Shown here piece after piece: positions 1-11,848 of a DNA stretch of 64,000 nucleotides. The translations under genes and the position numbers were made by a program. This DNA comes from Anisakis pegreffii (taxonomy: Eukaryota; Nematoda; Chromadorea; Rhabditida; Anisakidae), in NCBI GenBank assembly GCA_035041965.1, contig JAPYMA010003038.1:62001-126000 (forward strand). The letters are read 5' to 3'. How positions within the stretch are numbered: position 1 is the stretch's first letter; every line of letters starts with the position of its first letter. The notes under the pieces were generated by a model. The model ran no database searches. It was not told the origin of the DNA and saw only the letters and a program-made list of their open reading frames with translations.

Positions 1-50
1 CTTGCATGATGCATTTTTTGTGTGATGATTTTTAAGATAGCATAACTTAC

Positions 51-192
51 TAGGATTGGGCTGCAGATAACTTTCGAGACATGACAGCAGTCGTTTGGTG
101 TGCTCTTCGGTTTTATCTGCTCTTTGCAGGAGATTCTCGAAGTGAGCATCCAGTTCGGTTTTTTCGGCCTTCAGAAATGTTTCTTCTGTTAG
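51..192 (-). CDS. SH3GLB1: Endophilin-B coding exon 2 (start of BAR domain)
   Basis: 142 nt, phase 0 in and phase 1 out. It encodes 47 codons of the first BAR helix, including the conserved AEKTELDAH and LQPNP motifs. The donor is GTAAGTTAT. The next exon is off the window. Confidence 0.9.
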
Positions 193-559
193 CTGCAATT
201 CCTTCGTATGCATTCGTATACTACGATCACAGACCGATTCAAATCGATGGTTCGATCATAAGATCAAAACCTCATTCGCGCAAGACAATGGAGCACCGAT
301 AAGAAAGATGTGCTCCCGTTATTTTACTTATTGCTAACAAAAACAGGACATAACCACTGAACATTGCCCGGAGCAATGCAGCGCTGATTCACAACTTATA
401 ACAAAATAAATTTCTGCTGAAAGGATGAATTGATAATTCAGCAAGTAAATGACGCAGGCATGAATAAATTATGCAAAACAATGTCAACAAATTTACCTGT
501 TTCGCACGACTAAAAAATCCACTGGCATCTGAAGCAATTTTCTTGAAATTGAAATCCAT
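51..559 (-). CDS. SH3GLB1: Endophilin-B (SH3GLB/Bif-1) orthologue, 5' part only
   Basis: Two minus-strand exons encode the start of an N-BAR protein. Exon 1 (559..497, 21 codons) begins MDFNFKKIASDASGFFSRAK. This aligns with the vertebrate SH3GLB1 start, MDFNVKKLAADAGTFLSRA, which forms the membrane-inserting amphipathic helix. A GTAAAT donor follows. The intron is 304 nt and ends in TTGCAG. Exon 2 (192..51) encodes LTEETFLKAEKTELDAHFEN and continues to LQPNP, matching the family's TEEKLGQAEKTELDAHLENL and LLQPNP segments. It ends in phase 1 at a perfect GTAAGT donor (50..45). The remaining BAR domain and the C-terminal SH3 domain must lie left of base 1. Family knowledge: endophilin-B dimers bend membranes at mitochondria, Golgi and autophagosomes. 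The nematode homologue is usually called erp-1. Directly before the ATG the minus strand reads a T-run then ACTCAAG, which could be a 5'UTR or trans-splice acceptor, but this is unproven. Confidence 0.92.
497..559 (-). CDS. SH3GLB1: Endophilin-B coding exon 1
   Basis: The start ATG is at 559..557, and 21 codons run to a donor whose GT is at 496..495. The exon covers the amphipathic helix H0. The start is chosen because it matches the conserved MDFN start of the family, with in-frame residues KK, AS/AADA and SRA. Confidence 0.9.
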
Positions 560-1270
560 CTTGAGTAAAAAAACAGAACAACCACGCTGTGTGTGTCCAA
601 TACAACAGTCTGAACGGCGGTGTCCTGAAGCAGTTAACGAACACTAATCCCTCATAAAAGAATGGAGCAATTCACATTCATTTCAAAGTCGCACTCTCAC
701 AACAAAGCATCCATCCAATTGTGAAACATTTTCAATCAAATTGTCCACTTTCTAATCATTCAATAAGTTAATGCGACCCAAATATGAGAGAATAAATGAT
801 CCGAAAACTTTTCACTAATAAAAAAACAAAAAGGGCAATAGTTGCTCTCTAATAACGCAGCATTATTCTGCACCAGACTGATTTAGTACATTGGGCAAAT
901 GAATAGGAAAAAGAAATATCTTCAAAATATACCCGCAACGTGTCAAAGCATTTCATATATTGATTGAATCAACATAATAAGGAAAGCGAATTGATAGAAT
1001 GAATCTGAAGCAAAAAATTGCTCAGATTGTGAAATCCCCTCATGGACAACCAGGATATACCTCCCAGTCACTAAAAAACGAGCAACTTATCGCACAGCTG
1101 TACTCTCCATCGATCCTGCAATGCATGCTCGCTTTGCGTTCGCATTCGTACCGTTGAAAATTCATTTTGGAGGTTGTCGTTTTGAAGTCAAAGCAGACCA
1201 CTAATTCAGCCTCACTCTCCTATAATTTTGGGATAATAAATCTTGTTTTACTGCATAATATTACTAAATA

Positions 1271-1379
1271 ATGTCTTTCTTGGTTGAAACAAATTGCACT
1301 ATTAGAATCAGAAACATACGTGTACACATTTCCAAGCAGTGTGCACATTATTCACCCACAAATCCACGAACTGATAAAA
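1271..1379 (+). CDS. Candidate first exon, unknown gene
   Basis: An ATG at 1271 opens 36 codons (beginning MSFLVETNCTIRIRN) that run into a perfect donor, AAAA|GTAAGTCAC, at 1380, leaving phase 1. It points away from the endophilin-B gene and starts about 0.7 kb from it, so it could be a divergent first exon, possibly of the distant EVI5 gene. I recognise no homology. Open stretches of this length also occur by chance here, so this is a prediction from signals only. Confidence 0.2.
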
Positions 1380-3274
1380 GTAAGTCACTGGTTGCTAATA
1401 GAACATTGTTGTTAGAACGTAATATTTCTCACTATTATTCCGACGGACACCATTTTTCAATTCAACGTATCCGGTAGTTCCAGGCAGGCACTGCAACGGT
1501 TCACTGACGGAAACATATTAATATAAAACAAAAGGTTCGCTTTAGGTAGGGTCCACTTAAGACCAATGTAAGTTACATATGCAAACGTTATTTAGCCCCA
1601 TCTGATTGTAAGCGAAAGCCCAGATGCAATGCTCAGTCTGAGGCTGACGCAACATAAATATGATTCCGTATTAAGCGGGAAAGGCTAAATTTCATTAAGA
1701 GCTGCTTTTTAACAGCATTCTTCACAAAGACATAAACCATGACAATTGTTACGGATAAACTAGAAGCAAAGGGAGGAACCACAAATAGCGGTCACGTTGT
1801 AATTTACAAAGTTGATTGGGGACGTTTATTTGAAACCAATGTTAACCGATAACACCACAGTGACGGAAAAATCACCGAATGAATTCTATCACCATTCGCA
1901 CCGCCTAATCACGCCGGAGCCTTACACAACGATCAATTTCAGAGATCAAATAAAAATAATCATGAAGATTAACACTACCTTTACATGCCGAAGGGTTCGT
2001 TTCACACTTGCACACGAAGGTTTCAGCTAGCAGTGGAATGTATGTGTCATATCACTTGATGATGACCCATCATAATCAATGTGATGATCAGTGAGCATGG
2101 ATCAAAGTTTTCCACTTCTGCATTTGGAGGCAAACCCTTCTTGACTGCAAACAGTTTGAGCTGATGCTTCTATAAACTGAAATGTACAGCTAACATTCAG
2201 TTGATCTGCTAATTGCATGTGTTTTAGCCGTTTGTAAGCCTTAGCATAATCAGTATGCATATGGTTGAAATATATCCATGTGGGAGCTTTACAGATTGTC
2301 TTAAATTTAGGCTCAACTTCAAATTGGCAACTGAAGCTGACGTCTCTGAGATAATGAATCATCAAAGCTTTATCAATTTTTCAAAAAAAAAAGCAATTTT
2401 GGTTGGAATATGCACATACGTTGTATACACGCAATCAACTCGAAATAGTGATGATAGTGGTTGTTGTCATTGATGTATGTCTGAAAGGTGATCAGTTAGC
2501 TGAATACCGCTGGTTGATTCGTTTGGATCGTCGATGATTTTTATACCTACTGTCGGTTTGCTTGTACAATTATTAATAATAGATAGTTGATTAATTGTCA
2601 ATCGTTTGTGTTCCACTGACAATTCGGTAGTGCCATCGTTCACTAATAAATGCTAATTTTTGCTTCACATTCGGCACTGTCTCTTCGAAGAGCGATGAAT
2701 AATTAGAAATCATAATTCTGATTCAGCCACACTTTCATTCTCTAATTCATGGCTTCAGTCACTTTGATGCAGTGCAGCATCACACATAAAATGCCTTTGT
2801 TGAGCTATTGGACGTTCTTCAAATTCTTGTATGCCTTGAAACCATTTTATTAGCACTCAGCTATCCACTACCGATTATCCGTGAATATTTTCAACTGCAT
2901 GACTCTGATTTACATTCTTCTGATCCCGCCCTCGATTTTTAAAGAAATTCTCAGCTTTCCTCAATGACTAGAACTCCGATGTACTATGCTTTGTATTCGA
3001 TCAGCCGAAAGGAACAACACAAAAATATTTGTCATTGGTTCAAATAACATCACCAATACATCAAGACTAGGGGAAATTCATTGCAGTATTGCACTGATTT
3101 AGCCGTTTCATCAGAATGATGTTTGTGTGAGCAAATTGTGACATTTGTTCATATGACAAAACGTCATATTTAAAATGTGTACCAATCGATGTAAAACACG
3201 ACTGATGTGATTCCTTGAATTCGGATGAGCAATCTTTCGAAAAATGCGTTCTAATGAACAATTGCTCAAATTCG

Positions 3275-3310
3275 CTTTTGCACGATCCAGTTTGAGGGAT
3301 CGTGCAAAAG
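3275..3310. repeat. Perfect 14-bp inverted repeat (hairpin)
   Basis: CTTTTGCACGATCC at 3275..3288 is followed, after an 8-nt loop, by its exact reverse complement at 3297..3310. There is no T-run after it and no gene boundary nearby that I can name. It may be a mobile-element remnant or a structured site. Confidence 0.7.
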
Positions 3311-3822
3311 GGAAGAAATTTTTTCTCCTGTAACAACGCTAAATTAGAGTGAATGTAACACGGAGGGCAAATGCGAATTGGTGCAATTGAAAATTCATTT
3401 GGTTTCATAATTTTTCTCAGAACAAGTCAAAAAACCATCGTTTGGGAGCTCTTCTTGTATTTATTATGGATATGAGACTAAAAATGTAATCCATTCAATG
3501 GATATTGCAAATGAACTGAATTGAGATTAACCAAAAAGCGGATAGCATGTGGTAATGAGTACATCAATAGGAACGAGTGTGGTGGTGTCATGAAATTGAG
3601 TGTGCCACAGATTAACTCACAATCGATTCCAAGCTCATCCCGAAATGCACTTTGCATTGCATTTTGTTTTCTCTGTGCATGTTTCCTTCGCACTTTTTTA
3701 TTCATTTCTGTAAACAAATTATTCATTTTACCGCTTGTAGTTATCCAACGTTCACTTTTTCTGATTGAAATCAGCCAAACATTGAGCATTTCGCATTTTA
3801 CAATGAACTTCTGTGATCGGAA

Positions 3823-4383
3823 ATGCCAACGAGAAAATTGAGTTCGTTGCAATTTACTATGGTGAATTTTATCGGGCGAAATAGAAATAAGGTAAGCACT
3901 GAAATATTGAATATATTGGAAAGAAATAAGGAAAATATTGGAAATTTATGTGTTAGATGCATTCTGTTGCTGTTTACAGCTTGTTGGAGAATTTATTGCT
4001 TATTGAGAATTAAAGCATAGCAAATGCGTTTTTATTATGCTACCAGAATACAAAATTTGCATCAGTGACTCAATCTATCCATCAATCGCATTCATACACC
4101 GGGCGTTCCATAAAATTCAACGGCCATTTCACAAATATGATAAGAGAAAAACTTCAGTCACGCTTCTACACTCTCCCATTTAAGACATTCTGAATTTGGT
4201 TGGGAACAATCCTGATTTTGCGATGACTTTTTCATTTGTTCGTTGGTAATTAATATTCGAAATTTCCATCTAACTTTAACTGCATCTAAAGTACACTTCA
4301 TTACGCATTCATTTCAGCGAATACCTGTTTCCCGTCCATGTCATAATGTTTCCTTTGATAAGCATACAACGAACACTGTATTG
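3823..4383 (+). CDS. Candidate two-exon small gene or exon pair, unknown
   Basis: An ATG at 3823 opens 23 codons that end exactly at AAG|GTAAGC (donor at 3892). A TTCATTTCAG acceptor ends at 4317. The following sequence is open in the compatible phase for 22 codons (RIPVSRPCHNVSFDKHTTNT, then VL) before a TAA at 4384..4386. The joined frame would give a peptide of 45 residues, or the second piece could continue through a GTATTG donor at 4378. No similarity is recognised. Only the splice sites and the phase agreement support it. Confidence 0.15.
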
Positions 4384-5584
4384 TAACGACCTTAGATGCC
4401 ACTTCTCTTTGACTGACGTTATTACGATTAGTTCGGTGAAACTGATCAGTCAGGTAACAGCCAACGGTACGGTCTTTTAAAATGCGAATTTTTCTAGTCA
4501 GTGGAAGTGCAAATAAAACTTCATAGATCAGCAGAGCAGAAAACTAGATTTTCCTGACAATGAGTGTTTGCTGGCAGATTTGTTGCTTGATTCAGTCCAG
4601 CATGGTCAGTTCACTGATGTTAGCCATTCCTTCCATATTGTAACGTTCATCCGTCTTCTCCTCGTTCGTTCCTCAACTGTTCTAGTTCTGGCGCATTCTC
4701 CAACCTCAACGCTATTTCGTCCATGAAATTTCCGTTTTTCTGTAGATTCATCTTTCCAACAAACCACTTTCATCCACGCAATATTTTTTCAGCGTCATAA
4801 TGTTTTTTTTCTGGACTCATTTCTCTGGACTCGTCAATATTATCGGTTATAAACTCAAATTCATTATTCAGCAAAGACTGTCACGACTGCAAACGAAGCA
4901 CGATGAATATCAGACGGAGTAATGAATATTGCACAAATTGCTCAAGCCATGAAGACGCTATAGGAATTATTGTACGCGTCAAAATGATCAGTAGAACACG
5001 AACCATTCAAAGAAAAATTACTGAAACTGTCTGAACAAATTCAAAACTTTTATTAATCAAGTGCTGCAGCTCTTCCTTCTTTACCTCACTACTAATCGCT
5101 ATCGATAACTAGTGCAGAGAGCTGAGTGTCCCATCTCTTAGAATTCTGGCAGAACATCTTCAAAAAGGAGGTGAATTCAGCGAATGAAATAGACGAAATG
5201 ATAGAACGATAGGAATGAATCTTTCATTTGTATTCAGTCTTATTGTTTATTCGTATTCAAGTCAGGTATGAGAAATGTTTGTTGTAACGTTATGTTTGTT
5301 ACTGAGAATGGTTCATTGATGGATGAGAGCGTTACGGATTGCTCCGGTACGTACCATTGTTGAATTGTCTTTTATCTGCTCTTAAATGAATAAATCAATG
5401 TTTGGTAATGCATTTGCAGTGCCACCGATCAGTCAGTCACCACAAGACGACATTCTCTTGAAATATTCAGTTTGGAATTTTTGCACTCAGAAGTCGTCAT
5501 TGTAACTGGATGGGATAGGTTTTTAATCGTGAATTTTGATGAACTCTCTTAAAATTATCATTTTGCATGTTTTTAAATATTTTT

Positions 5585-5640
5585 GATACTTTTGACGTTT
5601 GACTCTCAAACTTTTGATATTTTTGAATGTCAAAAGTATC
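5585..5640. repeat. Nested inverted repeats
   Basis: GATACTTTTGAC (5585..5596) and its exact reverse complement (5629..5640) enclose a second small hairpin, GTTTGA-ctc-TCAAAC (5597..5611). The surroundings are rich in TTTTGA motifs. Confidence 0.6.
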
Positions 5641-7226
5641 GTCCGTAATAATAAACAGCAGGATTTGCTTTGTTCGTCTGATGAGTAAAATGCAAAAAAT
5701 ATCACTGATTCACATCGAAGTGATCAAACAATCTAACAAATCGGCCCTCCATTCGTCGACAATCGAACGTTAGCATAATGAAAACGATGTTGTATGAATG
5801 CTGCTTTGAATAGGTGTCGCGCTGGCTGGTCATTGTGCATTTGTATTTGGTTTTGTTATTGGTCATTGCTTGGTGAACGAATGTTGCACTGAATCAAATT
5901 TCCATTCAAACCATTTATTTTGAGCCAACAAATTTTCCTTTTTTTTTCGCATTTGAACTGCTAATTCCGACAGCAGTTGAAGATTCTCGTCTAAAATTAA
6001 CCATACGCATACTCCTCCTACATGCGAAACTAGTACTATACTCATTAAAAATATCCTTTCATGATGTACAATCAATAGTGCGATTTCTCTCTTGTTCTCG
6101 AGCTGTTCCAACATTAGTCGATGCTTAATTTTGTTCATATGGAAAGATTCAGTGGAATTAAGCAGTATAATTGGCATCTGTAGAAGTGGCTTGAATCTAG
6201 AGTATTTGCAGTTCATTCCTTTCAATGGAATTTCATATGAAATATGCAGTCTTTTAACACCTTCCATAATTCACTTTCGATCAGTTGGCAACACGCTTCA
6301 ATCGTCCATTACCGTTTTGTACTTAAGGACTTGAAGCAAGAAATTCGGTGCTCTTACTTCGATGCGCATCCACAGTTGTTTATTCTATAACAAGCGAAAT
6401 TCGTTGTCGGTAAACTTTTCAAACAAAAACTGTTTTGCTTTGGTCGATGTACAGGGATAGTAATAATCATATGACCTTCTTCAAATGAACGACTTCCAAA
6501 ATTTTTTGGTTGCATTTTTTTAGCGTTTCGTGTGCCCATTTAATTTTCCTTCGCATACATTTCACATTGTCAGTATTTCTTTCGTGTAAATTAGTTTTAT
6601 TCATTTGAACTGTGTGTTCACCTGAGAATTCATAAAATTAGATTAGTTGATGCTAAGCAATACGAGCAGTTTTAATTTGAGGCTCTTCTCAAGAGTAGTA
6701 TCATACACAAGACAGTTTTCGGCGAAACAACTCTACTTCAATAACACAATCACTCGTCAACTGTCACTGTTCTCGAGTATCTCTTTGGTCTGTTAACGAT
6801 TTGTATTTTCAAATTATTTGCTATACCGTTGAAGTGATGAACCTTGGATGAGTGTTTGTCAACGTATCACCCCTCCATAGCACGGCAATGTACCAACCAG
6901 GAAAACACACCAAACCAACTCAAAAAATTTCTCTAAACCCTTAAATTCAACCAATTCATTTGTGGAAAAACAAATGGATTTTTTTTCTTAAATCTATTAT
7001 TTTCATCAATCGCAATGGAATCTGACGTGTCCACTCAATAAGTAACGTTGATATTTGCTCACGAAAATAGTTCAGTTATAATGCAACGTAGTATTGTTTT
7101 ATCAGAAGCGATTTCCGACAGTTTGGTTGTTGAACTGCTGAGTAGTGGTTGTATAATCGGGCAAGAATTGTTCATTGACTAGTGCCGTATCCGAGCATTT
7201 GCTGTGCTGATCCTTTCGAGTAAACA

Positions 7227-7493
7227 ATGCATTGTTATTTGCATTATCGACATTTAATTTTTATGAGTGCTGCCACATTCATTGCGCTCATTTTGTGCAG
7301 CGCTGCGGAAAACATTTCCATTGAAAACTTCAATATAACCTCACAAAAAATTGTTTGCGGAGTGCAAACGTCAACAACATCTTATAGTTCCTCGTACACA
7401 TTTCTTACTTCCTCTTCTTTACCGTTCGGTTTTTTTTTTCGATGGCTTAGCCAGAATTTTTTCGCAAAATGGCTTGTTTCAGGAAATAGCTAA
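7227..7493 (+). CDS. Open frame with signal-peptide-like start, unknown
   Basis: 88 codons are open from an ATG at 7227, with a second in-frame ATG at 7263. From the second ATG the sequence MSAATFIALILCSAAE has a hydrophobic core and an Ala-x-Ala-like end typical of a signal peptide. An N-glycosylation-type NIS and NIT follow. A long pyrimidine tract and the strong exon candidate at 7642 lie just downstream, so it might be a first exon. No family is recognised and no convincing donor singles out an exon end. Confidence 0.18.
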   Translation: MHCYLHYRHLIFMSAATFIALILCSAAENISIENFNITSQKIVCGVQTSTTSYSSSYTFLTSSSLPFGFFFRWLSQNFFAKWLVSGNS

Positions 7494-7641
7494 ATTCTGA
7501 GGTGAATTTTCCGATGTTAGTTTCTTCTCTCCTCTCTATTCCATCCTTTCTTTTCCCTCGTCTTATTCCGCTTCTTCTGCTCTTCCTCCCTGTTTTCCAA
7601 TCTCTTTTACTCATCATTCTTCCTTTTCTTACAACCTTCAG

Positions 7642-7709
7642 GGAGAGGAGCAAGGTGAGAGGGGGGTGGACTCCGTCCCTGCTCCTTGTGTACGGCACTG
7701 GATTCATTG
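7642..7709 (+). CDS. Candidate internal exon, GC-rich, unknown gene
   Basis: About 130 nt of almost pure pyrimidine (7513..7641) ends in CTTCAG, then a strikingly GC-rich segment runs to GTAATC at 7710. An alternative donor, TTTT|GTGAGT, lies at 7731. Two frames are open. Phase 0 in gives GEEQGERGVDSVPAPCVRHW. Phase 2 in gives RSKVRGGWTPSLLLVYGTGF, which looks like a membrane segment. The base composition is unlike its neighbours. I cannot name a family, so this may be an exon or an inserted foreign fragment. Confidence 0.3.
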
Positions 7710-7730
7710 GTAATCTACTGGATGCATTTT

Positions 7731-10700
7731 GTGAGTGTTTTGATGGAATAACTTTAAGAGAAAATTCGAGGTTTCTGATGTTTTTCTCGTTAAGGTCCAA
7801 TGCGACTTCACTCTGCAAAGTTCGTTTGGTTGAATATGTCTTCTGATAAGCTTTAAAAACTGTTTATGAGATCGGTGCCTACTTCAAAGGGTTATTGAAT
7901 CAATAAAATGCGAATGAATTTGCATTGCATTCTGTCGATGGTGACGATATCTCGTTAGAATCTCGTATTGGGATATTTCAGTCAAGGTGGCCACAAAATG
8001 TTTTTTGACAGAAGAGTTGAAAATTGGAATGATCGAAACGATAATGAAAGTGGTAATGCATTCGAATAGTTGCAGTATTATGCATCAATCAAACCGAGGG
8101 TATATTCAGAGATTTGATAAGTTTCTAATATCGTTCTATTTCGCTTTTTTCGCTTCATCGAGCTTACTCAATTAATATGTATCCAGCCTAACACACTATA
8201 AGCAATCCCATCGGACCATTCCCGAATTTATGACTCTTTTCTATGTCCGTTCATTGGTTAATATCTTATTTTGTTGTCATTTGTTAAGCTTTGTTTTTTT
8301 CATCGTTTTAGTAACTGTACAAATGCTTTTTTTTGAAAGATGTAAATTATAAAACAAGAACATTTGACTGTGAACAATTCAGAGACCATGAATAACTAAC
8401 AAGTGATTATGATAATCAGGCCGTGTGATGTTTTGAGGTAATTGTGGGCAATGTTGATTGATGTTTGAGTTTATGATTTTAAGAATGAATGATGTTCTGA
8501 TTGAATGACTTTTTGTGCAGTCAGTGCATCATTTCAGTTGTCAGCTGTAATCGCATTTAAATTGCTGTGGTAAGCAGATCAACTTTGTTGATCACTCGTA
8601 AAATTCCCATGAATGTAGAGGATGATGTCTGCTTGGGAAATTAATTGAGTGTGCTGCTTTATTGCAGTTTTAAATTCACGTAAGGATTCTCTATCTAAAG
8701 ATTTGTGCACAGGATTATACATGTGAGGTCATAATTTCAAAGATGGTGGATTCGAGATACTATTGGTTGAGTTCGTCGGAAATATAGTGCTGCATTTATG
8801 ACAGTCATATGATGTGTGCTCATTATGAGCTATGCAACTGCTAATCCAACCGAAATCATTTTATAGCACATAAGCGTAGTGCAACAATGAACTCTCCAAG
8901 GCACAAACCATCAATTTTCTCGCTATTCTCGTCTGGTATTCAGCATCTCCACTTTATCCTGCTCATTCGGTTCAATATTCCGTTCACATTTGTCATTTTC
9001 AGTATATTACATCATTGAAAATCATGTTAACGAACAACCTAATCAGAACATTACGGCAGTGAATTTGGTTTGGATGTTTTAATTGAATTAAAATGATTTC
9101 CATTTTCATCCTATTCAATACTGAATCTGTCACTGTTCATTAACAAATGCACAAGCATAAACCTTTTTTTTTCGATTACGAATAACTTTCATCTATCTCT
9201 GCTCATCAATCTAAAATAACACATGAGCCATTAAAACCAATTCAGTGATTCTGTATGCATCTCATGAATAGTCGCCAAACACCTCTCAATCCATCTTGAT
9301 CATCTCTTTCTAACCATAAATTTTCATTTGAATTTTCCTATTCCTTTCACTGTTTCACGTTTTGTCGAGATGTATTTTTTCAATGGGAGAAAGAGAGAGA
9401 AATATGGGAAAAGAGTGAAGCTTTTATTCGGCAATGATTGAAAATATACACGGCATTGTTCATCGTCATAGTGGCATTATCCATTTCGATCAATCAGAGG
9501 GTTCACATTAAATATTATCAGATAGATCAGCGTAACGTACTCAGAAATGCTGTACTAATTCCATGAGATGATCTATAACAATAAAATTGCGAAGTGGAAT
9601 AATCGAAATTATTGAAGAGGCTGCATTGTCATTACTTATTGTAATATTGATCACTATTATTGTACTAAATATTCGTCGTTTGGGAGAATCTTCTTTCGAC
9701 TCTGCTTCATTACCAACGAAACGACTTTCGATTGACGAATGAGCGAATGAAACTGGAACAACGAAGAACTTACCTCAACAGGTTCTCCGAGTAATTGCAT
9801 GTTACATCCATTCCGAATCTGTAATCATCATATTTTTTGTCGATTTGAAAAGCTTTGTAGTTATTGAGCAGGTGAGGTCGCTGAATGAATCTCACGTCCA
9901 CGTGAATTTGAAACCCTTACTGCGCAAATCCGTTTTCAAGTTAACCACAATTCATTTCGTCTACTAACTGTGAGCAATTTGCTCATTGCATTTTCACACT
10001 CTCATGCGAACTGTTTATCGACAGTTTTGAGCAGACTGTTATTTTCAGTCATTTTGTTCGCTGCTTTTCAACAGTCCAATAACTGAACATCTATTTTAAC
10101 TGATTGATTTTAAGCGCATTCCGGTTGCTACGACGGATTTTGTGTGAAGCTGATCTGATTTGTACTAAATGCTGATCATTGATCGCCGAGCGTTTACATT
10201 CGTATACGCAACTGTTTTTGGCATCTGGAATTATTTTTGTGAATTCGTATTCAATTTATGAATCGCAAACCAAATGCAGCTGAATTACTCCCGACTGAAG
10301 TTGATAAAGCATATTAGCTCATTCCACGATCACTTGAAGAGGTCGCTAATATTGACTTCGTTTGGTTGCGTTCGTCATAATTGACCGCTGTTGTGCATGT
10401 TCACTAATCAATCAGAAATTCGTTTCCGAAAATGCAGACATCGTTCTTCAGTCAGATTGGAATCGACAGCATGCCTTCAACACTGAATAGATTCGTGCAA
10501 TTTACAACATCCTGGTAAATTGGCTTCCCCTCTTTTATGACACTTTCGAACTTTAATATTAACTTCATTGATCATAACAGCGAACTCATCACTACGGCCG
10601 ATTGATGATTAAAATTGTGAACTTGCTTCAGCAAGGTGATTCTACTAATGATAGAAACTTCAGTTTTTTCAATATACAGCAAGATTTTCTCAAAGCAGAT

Positions 10701-11782
10701 ACACTGCAATTTCAAAAGCACCAACCAAGCTCATCATAAAATTCTTGTCTGTGAATGAACAAATTGATATTTTTTGTTTTCATTTATTTTTGCATCTTCT
10801 CTAATTGTTCCTTTTCTCGTTTTCCCAATTGTCCTTCAGAGCACGTTTTAATGTGTTGTATGCACTCAAATTTCTCACAGATTTCCAATTAGTACTGTTC
10901 GACGATGCATTTCGTCCATTCGAGCGAATTTTATTGAAAATTTCTTACAGTGGAAAGTCATAAATGCGAACTGCTTTGAATGTCGTTAAATGATTTAGAG
11001 ACTCATAACGTTCAGCTCAAAGTCGTCCAATAACTATCTTGTTTTGAATATATCGCCCTTCATGAATTCGACCATCATCGAACTAAGTACCATCATGCTA
11101 GTGTGGCATAACGGCCGTTTTTCAGCTGGACTAACATTTGTGATTGCACTTTCGCTTAAGATGCACAGGTATCGACGACTGTTTAAAATAGTCCACTTTC
11201 ATTTGTGTTTCTCTAGCGATTGTGCATTCCATCAACTTATTGATGACTGATGACAACTTTCTGGATTTTCAACTGGAATGTCAATCGTTTCCGATTTCTC
11301 TCATGCGAAGTGCTCATAACGCTGCTGTGGTTGTCCTCGTGTGCCTTTGCATTTACTCACCGTCCATTATACCAATCACTTGATATGATATTTCAAAACG
11401 GTCATCGAATGCATTTCTGTGACTTCCTCAATTGAAAGTCATTTAGTTATGACTGACTTCACTTCAACATTTCATTATTTTTTTGGTAGTACTTCGGAAA
11501 AGACCATATTCTCCAAAACGAGAACAGAAAATGCGTTTCATCTTTCAGAACCAAAAACCCCTTAGCACAATTAGGAGAAAGATCCCTTAGCATCATTTAG
11601 AACTAACCTACGCATAAACTTAAGGTAAATCCAATCCTGAGGCCAGCTGTGAACGAAGCCTCTGCTTGGATTCAGTACACTGGTTTGGTTTCTTCCGACC
11701 TATCCCTTTTTCCTACAATGAATTTATGAAAAGTTTGCCATTCATTTATGATCTTACCGCTTTCTCGAGAATGGTTCTCCAG
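7731..11782. other. No gene recognised
   Basis: AT-rich sequence with many short open frames in all frames and no recognised domain. A good acceptor (TCCTTCAG) ends at about 10840 and is followed by 40 open codons, but no partner exon keeps the frame, so it is not called. Confidence 0.5.
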
Positions 11783-11848
11783 CCGTATCCTGCGGTTACA
11801 TCGCATCTGGACCGGATCGTGGTGGAGAGGAAGTTCGCATTCCCGAGT
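11783..11848 (+). CDS. Candidate internal exon, GC-rich, unknown gene
   Basis: 66 nt lie between a TTCTCCAG acceptor and a near-ideal donor, AGT|GTAAGTATT. GC content is clearly above the surroundings. All three plus frames are open: phase 0 gives YPAVTSHLDRIVVERKFAFP, and phase 1 gives VSCGYIASGPDRGGEEVRIP. The frame therefore cannot be chosen from this exon alone. The opposite strand is also open over this stretch. It could be a 5' exon of the EVI5 gene or part of an unrelated gene or repeat. Confidence 0.28.

Larger units (their letters stand above)
560..7226. other. Upstream non-coding stretch beside the endophilin-B start
   Basis: No recognisable gene. It must contain the endophilin-B 5'UTR and promoter. 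It also holds two weak exon candidates, listed separately (1271..1379; 3823..3891 with 4318..4383), a 14-bp hairpin at 3275..3310 and a nested hairpin at 5585..5640. Two minus-strand open frames are long for this composition (3408..3067, 113 codons; 6267..5863, 134 codons). They have no recognised similarity or clear splice context and are not called as genes. Confidence 0.5.

Noticed and set aside
7447..7818. 123-codon basic minus-strand ORF (Lys/Arg-rich)
   Set aside because: The opposite strand of a pyrimidine tract naturally gives a Lys/Arg/Glu-rich frame. The plus strand has the better splice signals.
10436..10963. Exon-like pieces at 10436..10516 and from 10840 (TSFFSQIGIDSMPSTL; ARFNVLYALKFLTDFQ)
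   Set aside because: Joining them creates a TGA, and no homology is seen. Open runs of this length are expected by chance.
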